Source of the DNA: CAZWDO01 sp964632485 [NCBI: uncultured bacterium]
GTDB lineage: Bacteria; JAGOEH01
Length of the DNA: 64,000 nt
Assembly: GCA_964632485.1 (NCBI GenBank)
Contig: CAZWDO010000012.1
Span: 11,568 to 75,567 of the forward strand
Reading direction: 5' to 3'
The translations under genes and the position numbers were made by a program. Below the pieces are notes generated by a model. That model had not been told where the DNA came from, searched no databases, and saw only the letters and a list, made by a program, of their open reading frames with translations. This document shows, one piece after another, positions 35,149-43,339 of this stretch; within the stretch, counting starts at the first letter, position 1; the number at the start of each line of letters is the position of its first letter.

Positions 35149-38148
35149 TTATTTCATCAACATCATTTTACCCTTGAGCCGGGTCTTTCCCTGGCGGGCA
35201 TCATAAAAATATATCCCGGTGGGATGGGAATCCCCCGTTGTCGGAGGCCAGGTAATCTGTATCTTGCCGGAGGGAAGTTCGGGCCATGAGTATTGCTGGA
35301 CCACTTCGCCTGTCAGGTTGTAAATTGTCAGTTCCACCTTTTCCCTGTTCAATGCGTTGAGTTGTATCTGGCACTGGGAATTAAATGGATTGGGAAAGAG
35401 GGCCAGTGTTAGATCGCGAGTGTCCGTTGTTTCGCTTTCTTCGCTGTTCACCGCCCTTAAGGGGAGAGAGCAGAGCTGATATGCAGAATCCAAAATTTCA
35501 ATGGATTGCAAATATTGGCTTTCTTCATTTGGTAAAGTGAGTAACCAATTTATTGTGTCCTGGCCAGCAGGATCAAGCCGGGCATATACGAACGATTTGT
35601 CGGAAGGGGTGATTTTTTCAAAATTGAGAGTCGAATTCTCGGGGAAGGGTGTTTGTAAAGCGGCTCCGGACCCCGGATAATCCGGGCTGAACCGATATTG
35701 GATAGCTTTAACCGACATTGCCTGAATTAACCAATACTGATAGTTTCCCTGTATCTGGGTTATCATTAATTGAGGATTTCCTGAAAGAGAAGTTTTAGCT
35801 ACAGAAGTTTCACCCGTCAAACTGCCATGTTCGCCGAAGTTGGAAACCAAAATGGAAAAATCGGCAAGATTAATAGCGCCATCATTGTTGAAATCCACAC
35901 TCCAGCGGGAGCCGCTGGTAATCTCTGATATCGGGACATTGGAGTTGAAATAATAACAGAGCGTCCCGAAATCAACCAGATTGACAATATTATCATTATT
36001 GGCATCCCCACCGCGTAATTCATAGAAAATACTACTTTCAATCAGCGTCGTTTTAACAATTCCCTGGGCAATCTTGGAGCCATCTATTGTCAGGGAGGTT
36101 TCTCCGGTCAGGAAGCGCGGCTCTTTCACTAAGATTATATAGGAACCGATAGGCAGGTGCGGAATTTTGATATAGCCTGGGGCATCGACAGAGCGTGATA
36201 AGGGTAAATGCAGGGGAGAATAGGTATTGGCAAGTGGAAGGCGTGTTGCCGCCGTTAACGCTCGAATGGTATAAACGCCGGCGAAGTTATGGCGTCCCTG
36301 AAGTGGGGAATGGACCATCGCCAGATAATTTTTAACACGCATGTAAAAGGGGATGCCCTGTGAGGGTGTTTCCCGTCGGCTTTGGTCAAGCGCTAAGCTA
36401 ATACGCGCTTGGCGCTGATCCTGGTCAACTGTAAAGATCGTGTTGCCGGTCGTGTTTTTACGAGCGACTAAATAGAAAGTGGCAATCCAGCCCGAGCTGT
36501 CATTCACTTCGGGCAATTCCTCTAACGATTGCAACTTCGTCGTGTCGATGGCTTCACTGTAATCAAGTTGATATCCCTTGATATTATTTTTTTCGGAAAT
36601 CGCGCCAGTGGTAGCATTGACATTATCGCCATGCAGATCGTTCTCCAGCACAATTCCCTGGGGAAAGAAATCAGCGGACACAAAAGGTTGCACTCCAGCC
36701 TGGTAAGGATCCATATCCAGGGGATAGAAAAACGTATCATTAATTGTCGTGTAAAATGAGGCGCCAGTAATGACGGCTGTTTCGCCGACCGGAGGTTTAA
36801 GCCAGACCTGTATAGCTAAGGTATCGAATACAGAAATCAGGCTGTCCGATGGAATCATGACGTAATGAGGAAGAACAAGGCTGTCTCGCGCCATAGCGGC
36901 TACCAGGTTGGAACTTAAACTGGTATCGCTGGTAAAATCGATTGATTTAATAGCGAAATAGTAAGTTGTATGAGGAGTCAATCCAGTAACGCTCCGGGTT
37001 TCGATTTCTCCTGCTTGGAGAGGTGTCCAGTTTTGAGCGTAGGTTAAGGCATTATCGAATTCATCGCCCGTGTAGAATGGATAAGTTTGATATTTTACAC
37101 AATACTGCTTGACCGAATAGCGATAGGGGTTGTCTTCCGGCGCCGTCCAGGTTAATTGGACAGAGCCATGCAGCGTTCCAGGGCGGGCTTGCAAATCTGT
37201 TATGGCGTCCGGAGCAATATTATCCTCCAACATACGCATATAAACTGTATCCACATTCGAGATTTCACTGGAGTTGTTCGCTTCATCGAGTGTTTTGATA
37301 GCCAGGTAATAGACACGGCCACCTAGTAGTGAATCCACCAGATAAATAGTATCGGTTTCACCGGGATAACGTGGTAGAGAAGTATAGGGATAAGTAGCGG
37401 CCTGATTGAAATTAGCGTTGGTGATAGTGACGGTTGAGTATTTGATCCGGTATTGATAAGCTCTTCCGTTGGAATAGTCATCTCCTGGAACTGTAAACGT
37501 CATGATTGCGCGGTTGCGGCGCGGAATACCAGTAATGGGATTGATGGAACTATCTTGGCTAACCACCAGATCAGTAATCGCGTTAGGAGAAATGCCGTCT
37601 TTTTTAGGTTTGGTGCCTGCTGCAGCGCTGACCAGTGTCGATGTATCCCGCATACAAACGATTGAGGTGTCGTATTGTGTTCCGGTCGAATTCATTTCGC
37701 GCATCCATGCCCAAACTACGGTACGCATCCCGAAAAAAAAAGTCGTGGCTGAATCAAATGTAATTGGTTGTGTGGTGGGTACGATCAATGTTTGGGTAGT
37801 GTCCAGCCCTGCCGGCGTCAGGTTTTGGCTGATGGGGGTCGAGGACGACCAGTTAGCGGTAGTAATGGCTTGTGTATAATAACGAATCAAGTAAAATGTT
37901 TGCACGCTATCATATTGGGTGGTATCATCCCATAGTTTCCCGCCCTTCCAACTTAAACGTATCTGTCCCTGGTAAAGGGGAGTTCCGGCAATATCCAGTG
38001 TGTCGGCGGTAAAACTACTTACGGGTGTGATGTATGTCAAGGCGCTCAAAATCGGATCATAGGGTGAATTTTTATATTCAAGGCAGTATCCTGAAGAAAA
38101 TCCACTCATTATGAATAAAACTAAGATGATCCACAATCTTTTTGGCAT
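35149..38148 (-). CDS. Secreted protein with FN3, cohesin-like and dockerin-like modules and T9SS sorting domain
   Basis: The 999-residue protein has a signal peptide (about 1-22) and three FN3-like modules (about 40-175, 186-305, 312-420). A cohesin-like domain follows (about 427-600), with GVQPF...DFFPQGIVLEN at 485-503. A small beta domain is next, then a dockerin-like pair of calcium loops: DANNDNIVNLVDF (about 715-727) and DFNNDGAINLADF (about 752-764). The C-terminal ~80 residues are a T9SS type A domain (LALFPNPFNSQ, terminal KMMLMK). The protein could therefore bind other dockerin or cohesin partners on the surface; this is inferred from domain type only. It is the first gene of its operon. 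Confidence 0.85.
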   Translation of the reverse strand: MPKRLWIILVLFIMSGFSSGYCLEYKNSPYDPILSALTYITPVSSFTADTLDIAGTPLYQGQIRLSWKGGKLWDDTTQYDSVQTFYLIRYYTQAITTANWSSSTPISQNLTPAGLDTTQTLIVPTTQPITFDSATTFFFGMRTVVWAWMREMNSTGTQYDTSIVCMRDTSTLVSAAAGTKPKKDGISPNAITDLVVSQDSSINPITGIPRRNRAIMTFTVPGDDYSNGRAYQYRIKYSTVTITNANFNQAATYPYTSLPRYPGETDTIYLVDSLLGGRVYYLAIKTLDEANNSSEISNVDTVYMRMLEDNIAPDAITDLQARPGTLHGSVQLTWTAPEDNPYRYSVKQYCVKYQTYPFYTGDEFDNALTYAQNWTPLQAGEIETRSVTGLTPHTTYYFAIKSIDFTSDTSLSSNLVAAMARDSLVLPHYVMIPSDSLISVFDTLAIQVWLKPPVGETAVITGASFYTTINDTFFYPLDMDPYQAGVQPFVSADFFPQGIVLENDLHGDNVNATTGAISEKNNIKGYQLDYSEAIDTTKLQSLEELPEVNDSSGWIATFYLVARKNTTGNTIFTVDQDQRQARISLALDQSRRETPSQGIPFYMRVKNYLAMVHSPLQGRHNFAGVYTIRALTAATRLPLANTYSPLHLPLSRSVDAPGYIKIPHLPIGSYIILVKEPRFLTGETSLTIDGSKIAQGIVKTTLIESSIFYELRGGDANNDNIVNLVDFGTLCYYFNSNVPISEITSGSRWSVDFNNDGAINLADFSILVSNFGEHGSLTGETSVAKTSLSGNPQLMITQIQGNYQYWLIQAMSVKAIQYRFSPDYPGSGAALQTPFPENSTLNFEKITPSDKSFVYARLDPAGQDTINWLLTLPNEESQYLQSIEILDSAYQLCSLPLRAVNSEESETTDTRDLTLALFPNPFNSQCQIQLNALNREKVELTIYNLTGEVVQQYSWPELPSGKIQITWPPTTGDSHPTGIYFYDARQGKTRLKGKMMLMK

Positions 38149-38173
38149 GAACCCTTCCTTTGTGTCTTCGGTA

Positions 38174-38179
38174 ATTATA
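38174..38179 (-). promoter_or_regulatory. Extended -10 promoter of the T9SS cargo/TPR lipoprotein operon
   Basis: On the minus strand TGCTATAAT provides a perfect TATAAT (38174-38179) with an extended -10 TGn element. No TTGACA-like -35 lies 17 bp upstream. The ATG at 38148 is about 25 nt further on. Confidence 0.6.
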
Positions 38180-38459
38180 GCAGTTTCAGTGCCACTATTA
38201 TATTAATCGGAAAAAAAACCGAGGTTCTTTAATGGTTTTTAAAGAAATTTCAGGTAAGCAGGTCTAATCAACTGAAAATGGGGGGTATCGAAACGGCAAG
38301 TATATTATGTTTAGGCATTGCGTCTTTCTGTATGGAACACACGCGGCGCACCTGCTTTATTTCCAATTGAATTTTGGAGCATATCCGGATTGAAAAACGT
38401 AATGAATTTCTTCATATTTATTCTGAAGCAAGAAGGTTGATGTGGAACAGAGAAAATAA
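38180..38459. other. Gene-free spacer between PHP gene and T9SS cargo operon
   Basis: This 280-bp stretch, within a 311-bp gap, has no plausible gene. I see no repeat, tRNA or clear terminator. A GGTTTTTTTTCC-type imperfect palindrome near 38208-38223 is the only local symmetry. The PHP gene to its right ends here, so a terminator for that gene is expected but not recognisable. Confidence 0.45.
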
Positions 38460-39512
38460 TCAGGGAGTAATATAGATGTTGTTAGTGAACAGCCAACCAT
38501 GGGAATGGCGGTAAGCTTCCAGGCGATAATTGCCCGCTCGGGTGATGGGGATGGTAAAATTTTCCCCATTTTTGACCAGGATCGGTACGCCATTCAGGAT
38601 TAATTTAATTTGGGCATCCCGGGGGAGCATTACTTTCAAGATGATTGATGAGTTATAAGGAATCGATTCTCCTGGAATGACAGTTTCACCCTGGGGATTT
38701 TCTGCCCAAAAAGGAAGTTGTTCGATTTTGCCCCATCGTTGGTTGTAAATATAGGTATGGCCTTCACGAATTGCGTTCAGGATTTGCCGGTTGACGTCTG
38801 AAAGTTCCTGACCTAAAGGTTCTCGTAGGATTACATTGGTGCGGATGCTTTGGAACTGTATCGCGTAAGGGAAGAACGTAAGGGTTAATGGTCCGATTTT
38901 ATAAGGTGTGGCGTGTACATCGATTCCGCCGATGGCCGGTACTTTGCGTTGGCAATTCAATAAATCCCATTTTGCCAGCGTACGCTCACTTGGAGCGTAA
39001 ATCCCTTTACGGGGCGAGATCACCATCCATAATTTATTGAGAGGTTTGAGGCGCTCAATCCATTCAGACATCTGGTTCCAGATTTCAATCCCATCGAAAT
39101 CCTGGATTTGCCATTCCAGCCAGGGGTTAGCGGGAAAATCGCGCATGGCTTCGCCTCGGATTTCATCGGGATGAGCAATAAAACCAAATCCGCCCTGGTT
39201 TTTTACTGCTTTGACAAATTCAGCCGGGCCAAGACTGGGATCTATCGGAGTTGTAATATTAAATGCTAAGTAATGATTTAAATTTTCATTTACGGGATCA
39301 TTCAATTCACAGCCAATCAGCGCCCAGGTATGGCCATATTTTTTTTCTTTACCATTGAGTTTGCTTTCAATGGTTAGATGGTCAGCAATGATGATATAAT
39401 CCATTTTAAGTCGGCTGGCTATCTCGGCAATGGTTTCAATCGATGCGGAACCGTCTGAATACGTGGAGTGGATATGGATAGCGCCGGAGTAAATATAAAA
39501 CGTAGATTTCAT
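38460..39512 (-). CDS. PHP-domain metal-dependent phosphoesterase-like protein
   Basis: The 350-residue protein opens with the PHP motif GAIHIHSTYSDGS, followed by IIIADHLT, GFIAHPDEIRGE and GGIDVHATPYK. These supply the histidines and acidic residues of a three-metal phosphoesterase site. A C-terminal beta domain (about 265-350) resembles a carbohydrate-binding or Ig-like module. There is no signal peptide. Its start codon overlaps the stop of the 1242-residue T9SS cargo gene (ATGA, 39509-39512), so translation is coupled to that secreted protein. The substrate is unknown; PHP relatives act on phosphoesters, from histidinol phosphate to oligonucleotides. Confidence 0.85.
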   Translation of the reverse strand: MKSTFYIYSGAIHIHSTYSDGSASIETIAEIASRLKMDYIIIADHLTIESKLNGKEKKYGHTWALIGCELNDPVNENLNHYLAFNITTPIDPSLGPAEFVKAVKNQGGFGFIAHPDEIRGEAMRDFPANPWLEWQIQDFDGIEIWNQMSEWIERLKPLNKLWMVISPRKGIYAPSERTLAKWDLLNCQRKVPAIGGIDVHATPYKIGPLTLTFFPYAIQFQSIRTNVILREPLGQELSDVNRQILNAIREGHTYIYNQRWGKIEQLPFWAENPQGETVIPGESIPYNSSIILKVMLPRDAQIKLILNGVPILVKNGENFTIPITRAGNYRLEAYRHSHGWLFTNNIYITP

Positions 39513-42500
39513 TTTAAATATAGAATTTTTTTAAATTGTTGCTGTTGATTGGTTTCAAAACAGTAAAAGTAAGTTCCGCTGGCAATCTCCCCTGATGGAA
39601 TCCAACTCAGAGCGTGTGTTCCTGAAGGGTAGAGGGTTTGGTTGCAGAGCGTTGCGAGGCATTGCCCGCTAAGGTTGTAAACCCTCAGTGTCACCGTTTG
39701 GGGTTGAGGCAGTGTAAATTCAAATGTTTGTTGGCTATTGAAAGGGTTGGGATAGGGAGTATGCAGACGCGGATGTTTGTGGATAATTGCGCCTTTATGG
39801 GAAGCAATCTCAATTGTCTGACGAAATACAGAATGACCTTGAAAGTCAAAAATTTCTAAATCAGCCCGGGTTTTTTCAGTTGAATTTAATGCGGCGGGAA
39901 GTAGGTCCAGTTCGAGAAGAGTTCCCTCTTCGGTGATTTCTCCGTGAGATGGGCAAAGACGCGCCATTGCCACTCGGCAGGTCTGACCATTGAAGGCCGG
40001 CAGGATTAACGGGTCCGAATTATATGCGGTCAATAGGTTGCCGGCTTTTTGCGCGATAAGATTTTCTTCCCCTCCGAGGATTGTCAACTCGAGTTCACCC
40101 ATCATAAATGGCGCCGAACCATCTCCCTTAACGGCCAGTCGATAAATCGATTGAGCGCTGTCATATACCAGATCAATATAAAAATTGCTGTCGGGGCTCA
40201 TGCCATTTTTATGGAATGTCGTTTTGGATTCAATTCGATTTAAAGAGGGATAAAAATTGGCGGCATACCAACTGTACATCAGACTGAAGGCAATGATGTC
40301 GCTGGCATTATGGTTGCCGTCCGGTTTTGAATAGATATAGGGAGCGGTGCTGCCTTGATAATAGACAACAGGGGCGATATCAGCGATTGGGTCCTGAATT
40401 CCGCCGCTTCCATTCCATCCACGGGTGAAAAGCAGGACATCCCGGCCATTAAGCCGGCCGTCAGGATAGACTTTCAGGTGGGGAGCTGAGCCATGGTTAT
40501 AGGCGCTATCGGTAGCGATATCGCCCACCATCGTACCGAGTATCCCCAGATGTACGAAACTTAAATCATCAATAGGCGATTGCTCTGTTTTTTGGTTGTT
40601 TGCAGTACTGAGTAAGGTATCAATCAGCATTCCGGTGATGAAAAACCGTTGATCATTTGAATTGGCATAATAATCAATTTGGTTGCTGTCTATGGCAATA
40701 TTCATAGTCGCGATTACACCGCCACGGGGAATACCGGTTACAGAGTTAAGCAAGGCAAGGCTGATTTCAAACGTTCCGGTTTGGTTGATAGTGGCCAATG
40801 GTAAATAATTGAAGTAAACCTGTCCGCCATTATTAAATCGGTTGAATAGAGGCCCCTCGCTAATTGAGGTAACCCGGTAGCTGGTTATGTCAATAATACC
40901 TGTGACCGAGGCGCTCACGATATCATCGGCATAATCCAGCCGAATGGCTATTTCACGGTCCTGCGACTGGTTGTTGACGACAAGCCGGGTATCGCCATCC
41001 AGCGCATCAACCAGAGAGAATGTCGTATTGTAATCATCGGCCAGGTAGAGTTTATGCTGGCTGTATTGATAATTGGTCTGGCCATATTCGTCGGTAATCA
41101 GCGCAAAGATATAGCCGTTGGCAGGATAAGTTCCCAGATTGGCATTCATAGTCCAATCGTACCAGGATCGACTTTCGCTATAGGAAACAGAGGAGGCGAT
41201 CAGAGTTTCATTGCCGGAAAGCAAGCCGTTGACATTGCTGTTATCGGGATCGAAGTAGAATGTTAATTTGCAGCGAGTCGGATTGTCATCCGTAATCGAG
41301 TAAAAAATCCGGAAAGTGGCATGGGGCGCTAAATACACATCGCTTGTATCCACTGGGGGCGCCGGGGATAAATAATTAATCAGTGGTATTTCATTGAGCA
41401 CTCCCTGGAACTTGTGGATGCGGGAACCCATGAGGGAGGTATCGCTAACCCAGACATCAACTTTATCGGAACCGAATTCGCCCTGCAGTACTGTAACAGT
41501 GCGTGGGCGATAGAGGCACCCCAAGGCAATGGAGTCGGCTGTTCCTTGAGTACCAATAGTTTTAACCAGTTTCGGGGGATCGGTTATCAGAGGATTGAGA
41601 GCCGCTTCATCGCTATAGACCTTGATGATGCCACTCAAACTGTCGACAATATAGATGTAGACTTCCGAATAATCAGCGGAACTTGTGTTGTATTTTTGGT
41701 AGCGGATGACGTCCAAATCCAAAGGCCGGGTATCAGTAGCAAAAACAGATTCGTATTGCAGCCGATAGGTTAGCAGGCTTGATCCGGTTAGGTTGAATTT
41801 AATCACCCTTGCTGAATCGGCAACATAAATATCGATTTTTTCGGTAATGGTGTTTCGTCGGGCAGCGACAGCCCGTGGGCGTCTTAATACTGGCATCCCA
41901 TGCTGGACTGCATACACACTGTCGTATTCCAACAGATCGACAGAAACATAGGATTTGATTTCCAGCGCCTGATCCGCATCGGGGATATACCCGTGGATAC
42001 CATTACCGAATTTGACTTTCGCCTGGAAGCGGTCGAATACGTAAACTTTTGCCAGTTCGTCGCAACTGTTGATATCGGGAGTCTGAGTCCAAACTTCACC
42101 GTTTACTGTCACTTCTACCGAATCTATTTTGGCATAGGTTTCATAGGGTGATTCGTTGATATAGAAAATCTGGTTAGAAATATTGGCTGAAAGTGTACCG
42201 CTATAGGTTTGTGGGCCGGCGAAACTCAATTCCCCATATCCGCTGGGCGTTCCTGCCGAGCCATTGAAAACTAATAGGCGATTTTTTCCGGGACCCCGGT
42301 CGCAAATGGCGCCGATCACGTTTTGTTCGTTTTTGCTGCCAATAAGATAGATGTCCTCCACTGTATCGACGTAGCTCATATAGCGGTGGGAAGATATTGC
42401 CGGTGTTAATGAAGAAAGTCCAATATCATAATCGGCATTCCGCACTTTAATCATATCCGAATATAGGGTAAAGTTGGGTTGCCGGTTGTCGGCAATGTAG

Positions 42501-43237
42501 ATATCGATTGAATCCTGATTCCATGGATCGGGTCCCGATGGAACAACGGACACGCTTTTTAGGTAGCTGAATGCGCCGTTGATGCTGGTTTTGGTGTTGA
42601 GGATACCTGCGCTGCTATCTTCGGGTATCAAATAACAACTAATGAGGATATTCATACTATTTAATAATTGCGCGGCCGCTCCGCCACCAAAATAAAAAAT
42701 GCCGTTATCGCGGTCCAGTACATAATGGTGAGCATTTTGCGTTGATGACGTAAAGTTCGATACTTGCTGCCATATACTGTTGTCAACCGACACTATCGCC
42801 GAATTTTGCAAAATGTCCCAGTGAGTCAGATTTTTATCCATGAATACCAGTGAAATGCTGTCTATACCGCTGCTGTTGACCTGAATGTCCAGTGAGTCGG
42901 TAAACGTCGTATTCGCGTTATCATGCAAAGAAATCCACCCCGTGTAAAATAACGGGGTTTTGAAAATGCGGGTCTTGGCGCTGCCAGCATCATTGCAGAC
43001 TATGACCGGTAAATCAAACCCCAATGTACCGCTGGTGGCATGGTCTGTGAATCCGTCCATTCCGGTGATGTTCTTGAACAGTTCAAGCTGGTTGCCAATT
43101 GAATAGTACTGGCCGATATAGTAGGTCTCTCCATTTAACCAGTAAACAGGCTGATAAGAAACAGCTTGCTTAGCTTGAATGGAAACGATTAACAGGATCG
43201 TAAAAAGAAGAACCAGGATTAATTTTTTAGGTTTCAT
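39509..43237 (-). CDS. Secreted protein with NHL-like repeats, baseplate-J-like motifs, cohesin/dockerin-like modules and T9SS sorting domain
   Basis: The 1242-residue protein has a signal peptide (about 1-22). Two segments (146-204 and 374-434) share the pattern V-W-Q/T ... Y-V-x-D-R ... F-G-N/G-G, recalling phage baseplate-J-like proteins. NHL-like strands occur in between and after (for example RRPRAVAARRNTITEKIDIYVAD). A cohesin-like domain (about 737-870) precedes a dockerin-like pair (PDGRLNGRDVLLF near 925 and PDGNHNASDIIAF near 972). The last ~90 residues form a T9SS type A domain (TPYPNPFNSQQ, terminal KILYLK). Its role is probably extracellular binding or assembly; no catalytic site was seen. 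It is followed directly by the PHP gene. Confidence 0.83.
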   Translation of the reverse strand: MKPKKLILVLLFTILLIVSIQAKQAVSYQPVYWLNGETYYIGQYYSIGNQLELFKNITGMDGFTDHATSGTLGFDLPVIVCNDAGSAKTRIFKTPLFYTGWISLHDNANTTFTDSLDIQVNSSGIDSISLVFMDKNLTHWDILQNSAIVSVDNSIWQQVSNFTSSTQNAHHYVLDRDNGIFYFGGGAAAQLLNSMNILISCYLIPEDSSAGILNTKTSINGAFSYLKSVSVVPSGPDPWNQDSIDIYIADNRQPNFTLYSDMIKVRNADYDIGLSSLTPAISSHRYMSYVDTVEDIYLIGSKNEQNVIGAICDRGPGKNRLLVFNGSAGTPSGYGELSFAGPQTYSGTLSANISNQIFYINESPYETYAKIDSVEVTVNGEVWTQTPDINSCDELAKVYVFDRFQAKVKFGNGIHGYIPDADQALEIKSYVSVDLLEYDSVYAVQHGMPVLRRPRAVAARRNTITEKIDIYVADSARVIKFNLTGSSLLTYRLQYESVFATDTRPLDLDVIRYQKYNTSSADYSEVYIYIVDSLSGIIKVYSDEAALNPLITDPPKLVKTIGTQGTADSIALGCLYRPRTVTVLQGEFGSDKVDVWVSDTSLMGSRIHKFQGVLNEIPLINYLSPAPPVDTSDVYLAPHATFRIFYSITDDNPTRCKLTFYFDPDNSNVNGLLSGNETLIASSVSYSESRSWYDWTMNANLGTYPANGYIFALITDEYGQTNYQYSQHKLYLADDYNTTFSLVDALDGDTRLVVNNQSQDREIAIRLDYADDIVSASVTGIIDITSYRVTSISEGPLFNRFNNGGQVYFNYLPLATINQTGTFEISLALLNSVTGIPRGGVIATMNIAIDSNQIDYYANSNDQRFFITGMLIDTLLSTANNQKTEQSPIDDLSFVHLGILGTMVGDIATDSAYNHGSAPHLKVYPDGRLNGRDVLLFTRGWNGSGGIQDPIADIAPVVYYQGSTAPYIYSKPDGNHNASDIIAFSLMYSWYAANFYPSLNRIESKTTFHKNGMSPDSNFYIDLVYDSAQSIYRLAVKGDGSAPFMMGELELTILGGEENLIAQKAGNLLTAYNSDPLILPAFNGQTCRVAMARLCPSHGEITEEGTLLELDLLPAALNSTEKTRADLEIFDFQGHSVFRQTIEIASHKGAIIHKHPRLHTPYPNPFNSQQTFEFTLPQPQTVTLRVYNLSGQCLATLCNQTLYPSGTHALSWIPSGEIASGTYFYCFETNQQQQFKKILYLK

Positions 43238-43246
43238 GCTTCCCTC

Positions 43247-43275
43247 AACTTAGTATTTTTTGGAAAGATTGTCAA
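43247..43275 (-). promoter_or_regulatory. Promoter of the 1242-residue T9SS cargo/PHP operon
   Basis: TTGACA (43270-43275, minus strand) and TAAGTT (43247-43252) are exactly 17 bp apart. The ATG at 43237 lies only 9 nt after the -10 box, so the transcript would have a leader of a few bases at most, although GAGGGA sits at 43241-43246. Confidence 0.7.
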
Positions 43276-43304
43276 GGGATTTTTTATAAATTTGAATATT
43301 TTCC

Positions 43305-43333
43305 TTGACTTTCATCATATTTGATATTAATCT
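43305..43333 (+). promoter_or_regulatory. Promoter of lptF/lptG-like gene, apparently leaderless
   Basis: TTGACT (43305-43310) and TAATCT (43328-43333) are 17 bp apart. Only six bases separate the -10 box from the ATG at 43340, which places the expected transcription start at or next to the start codon. Confidence 0.6.
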
Positions 43334-43339
43334 TAGGCT

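Noticed and set aside
27338-43237. Polysaccharide-utilisation locus (SusC/SusD type)
   Set aside because: There is no SusD-like lipoprotein and no glycoside hydrolase; the barrel protein is not paired and the TPR lipoprotein is too short for SusD.
39509-43237. Contractile injection system or prophage
   Set aside because: Only a baseplate-J-like motif is seen, within a T9SS cargo protein; no sheath, tube, spike, ATPase or other phage gene is present.
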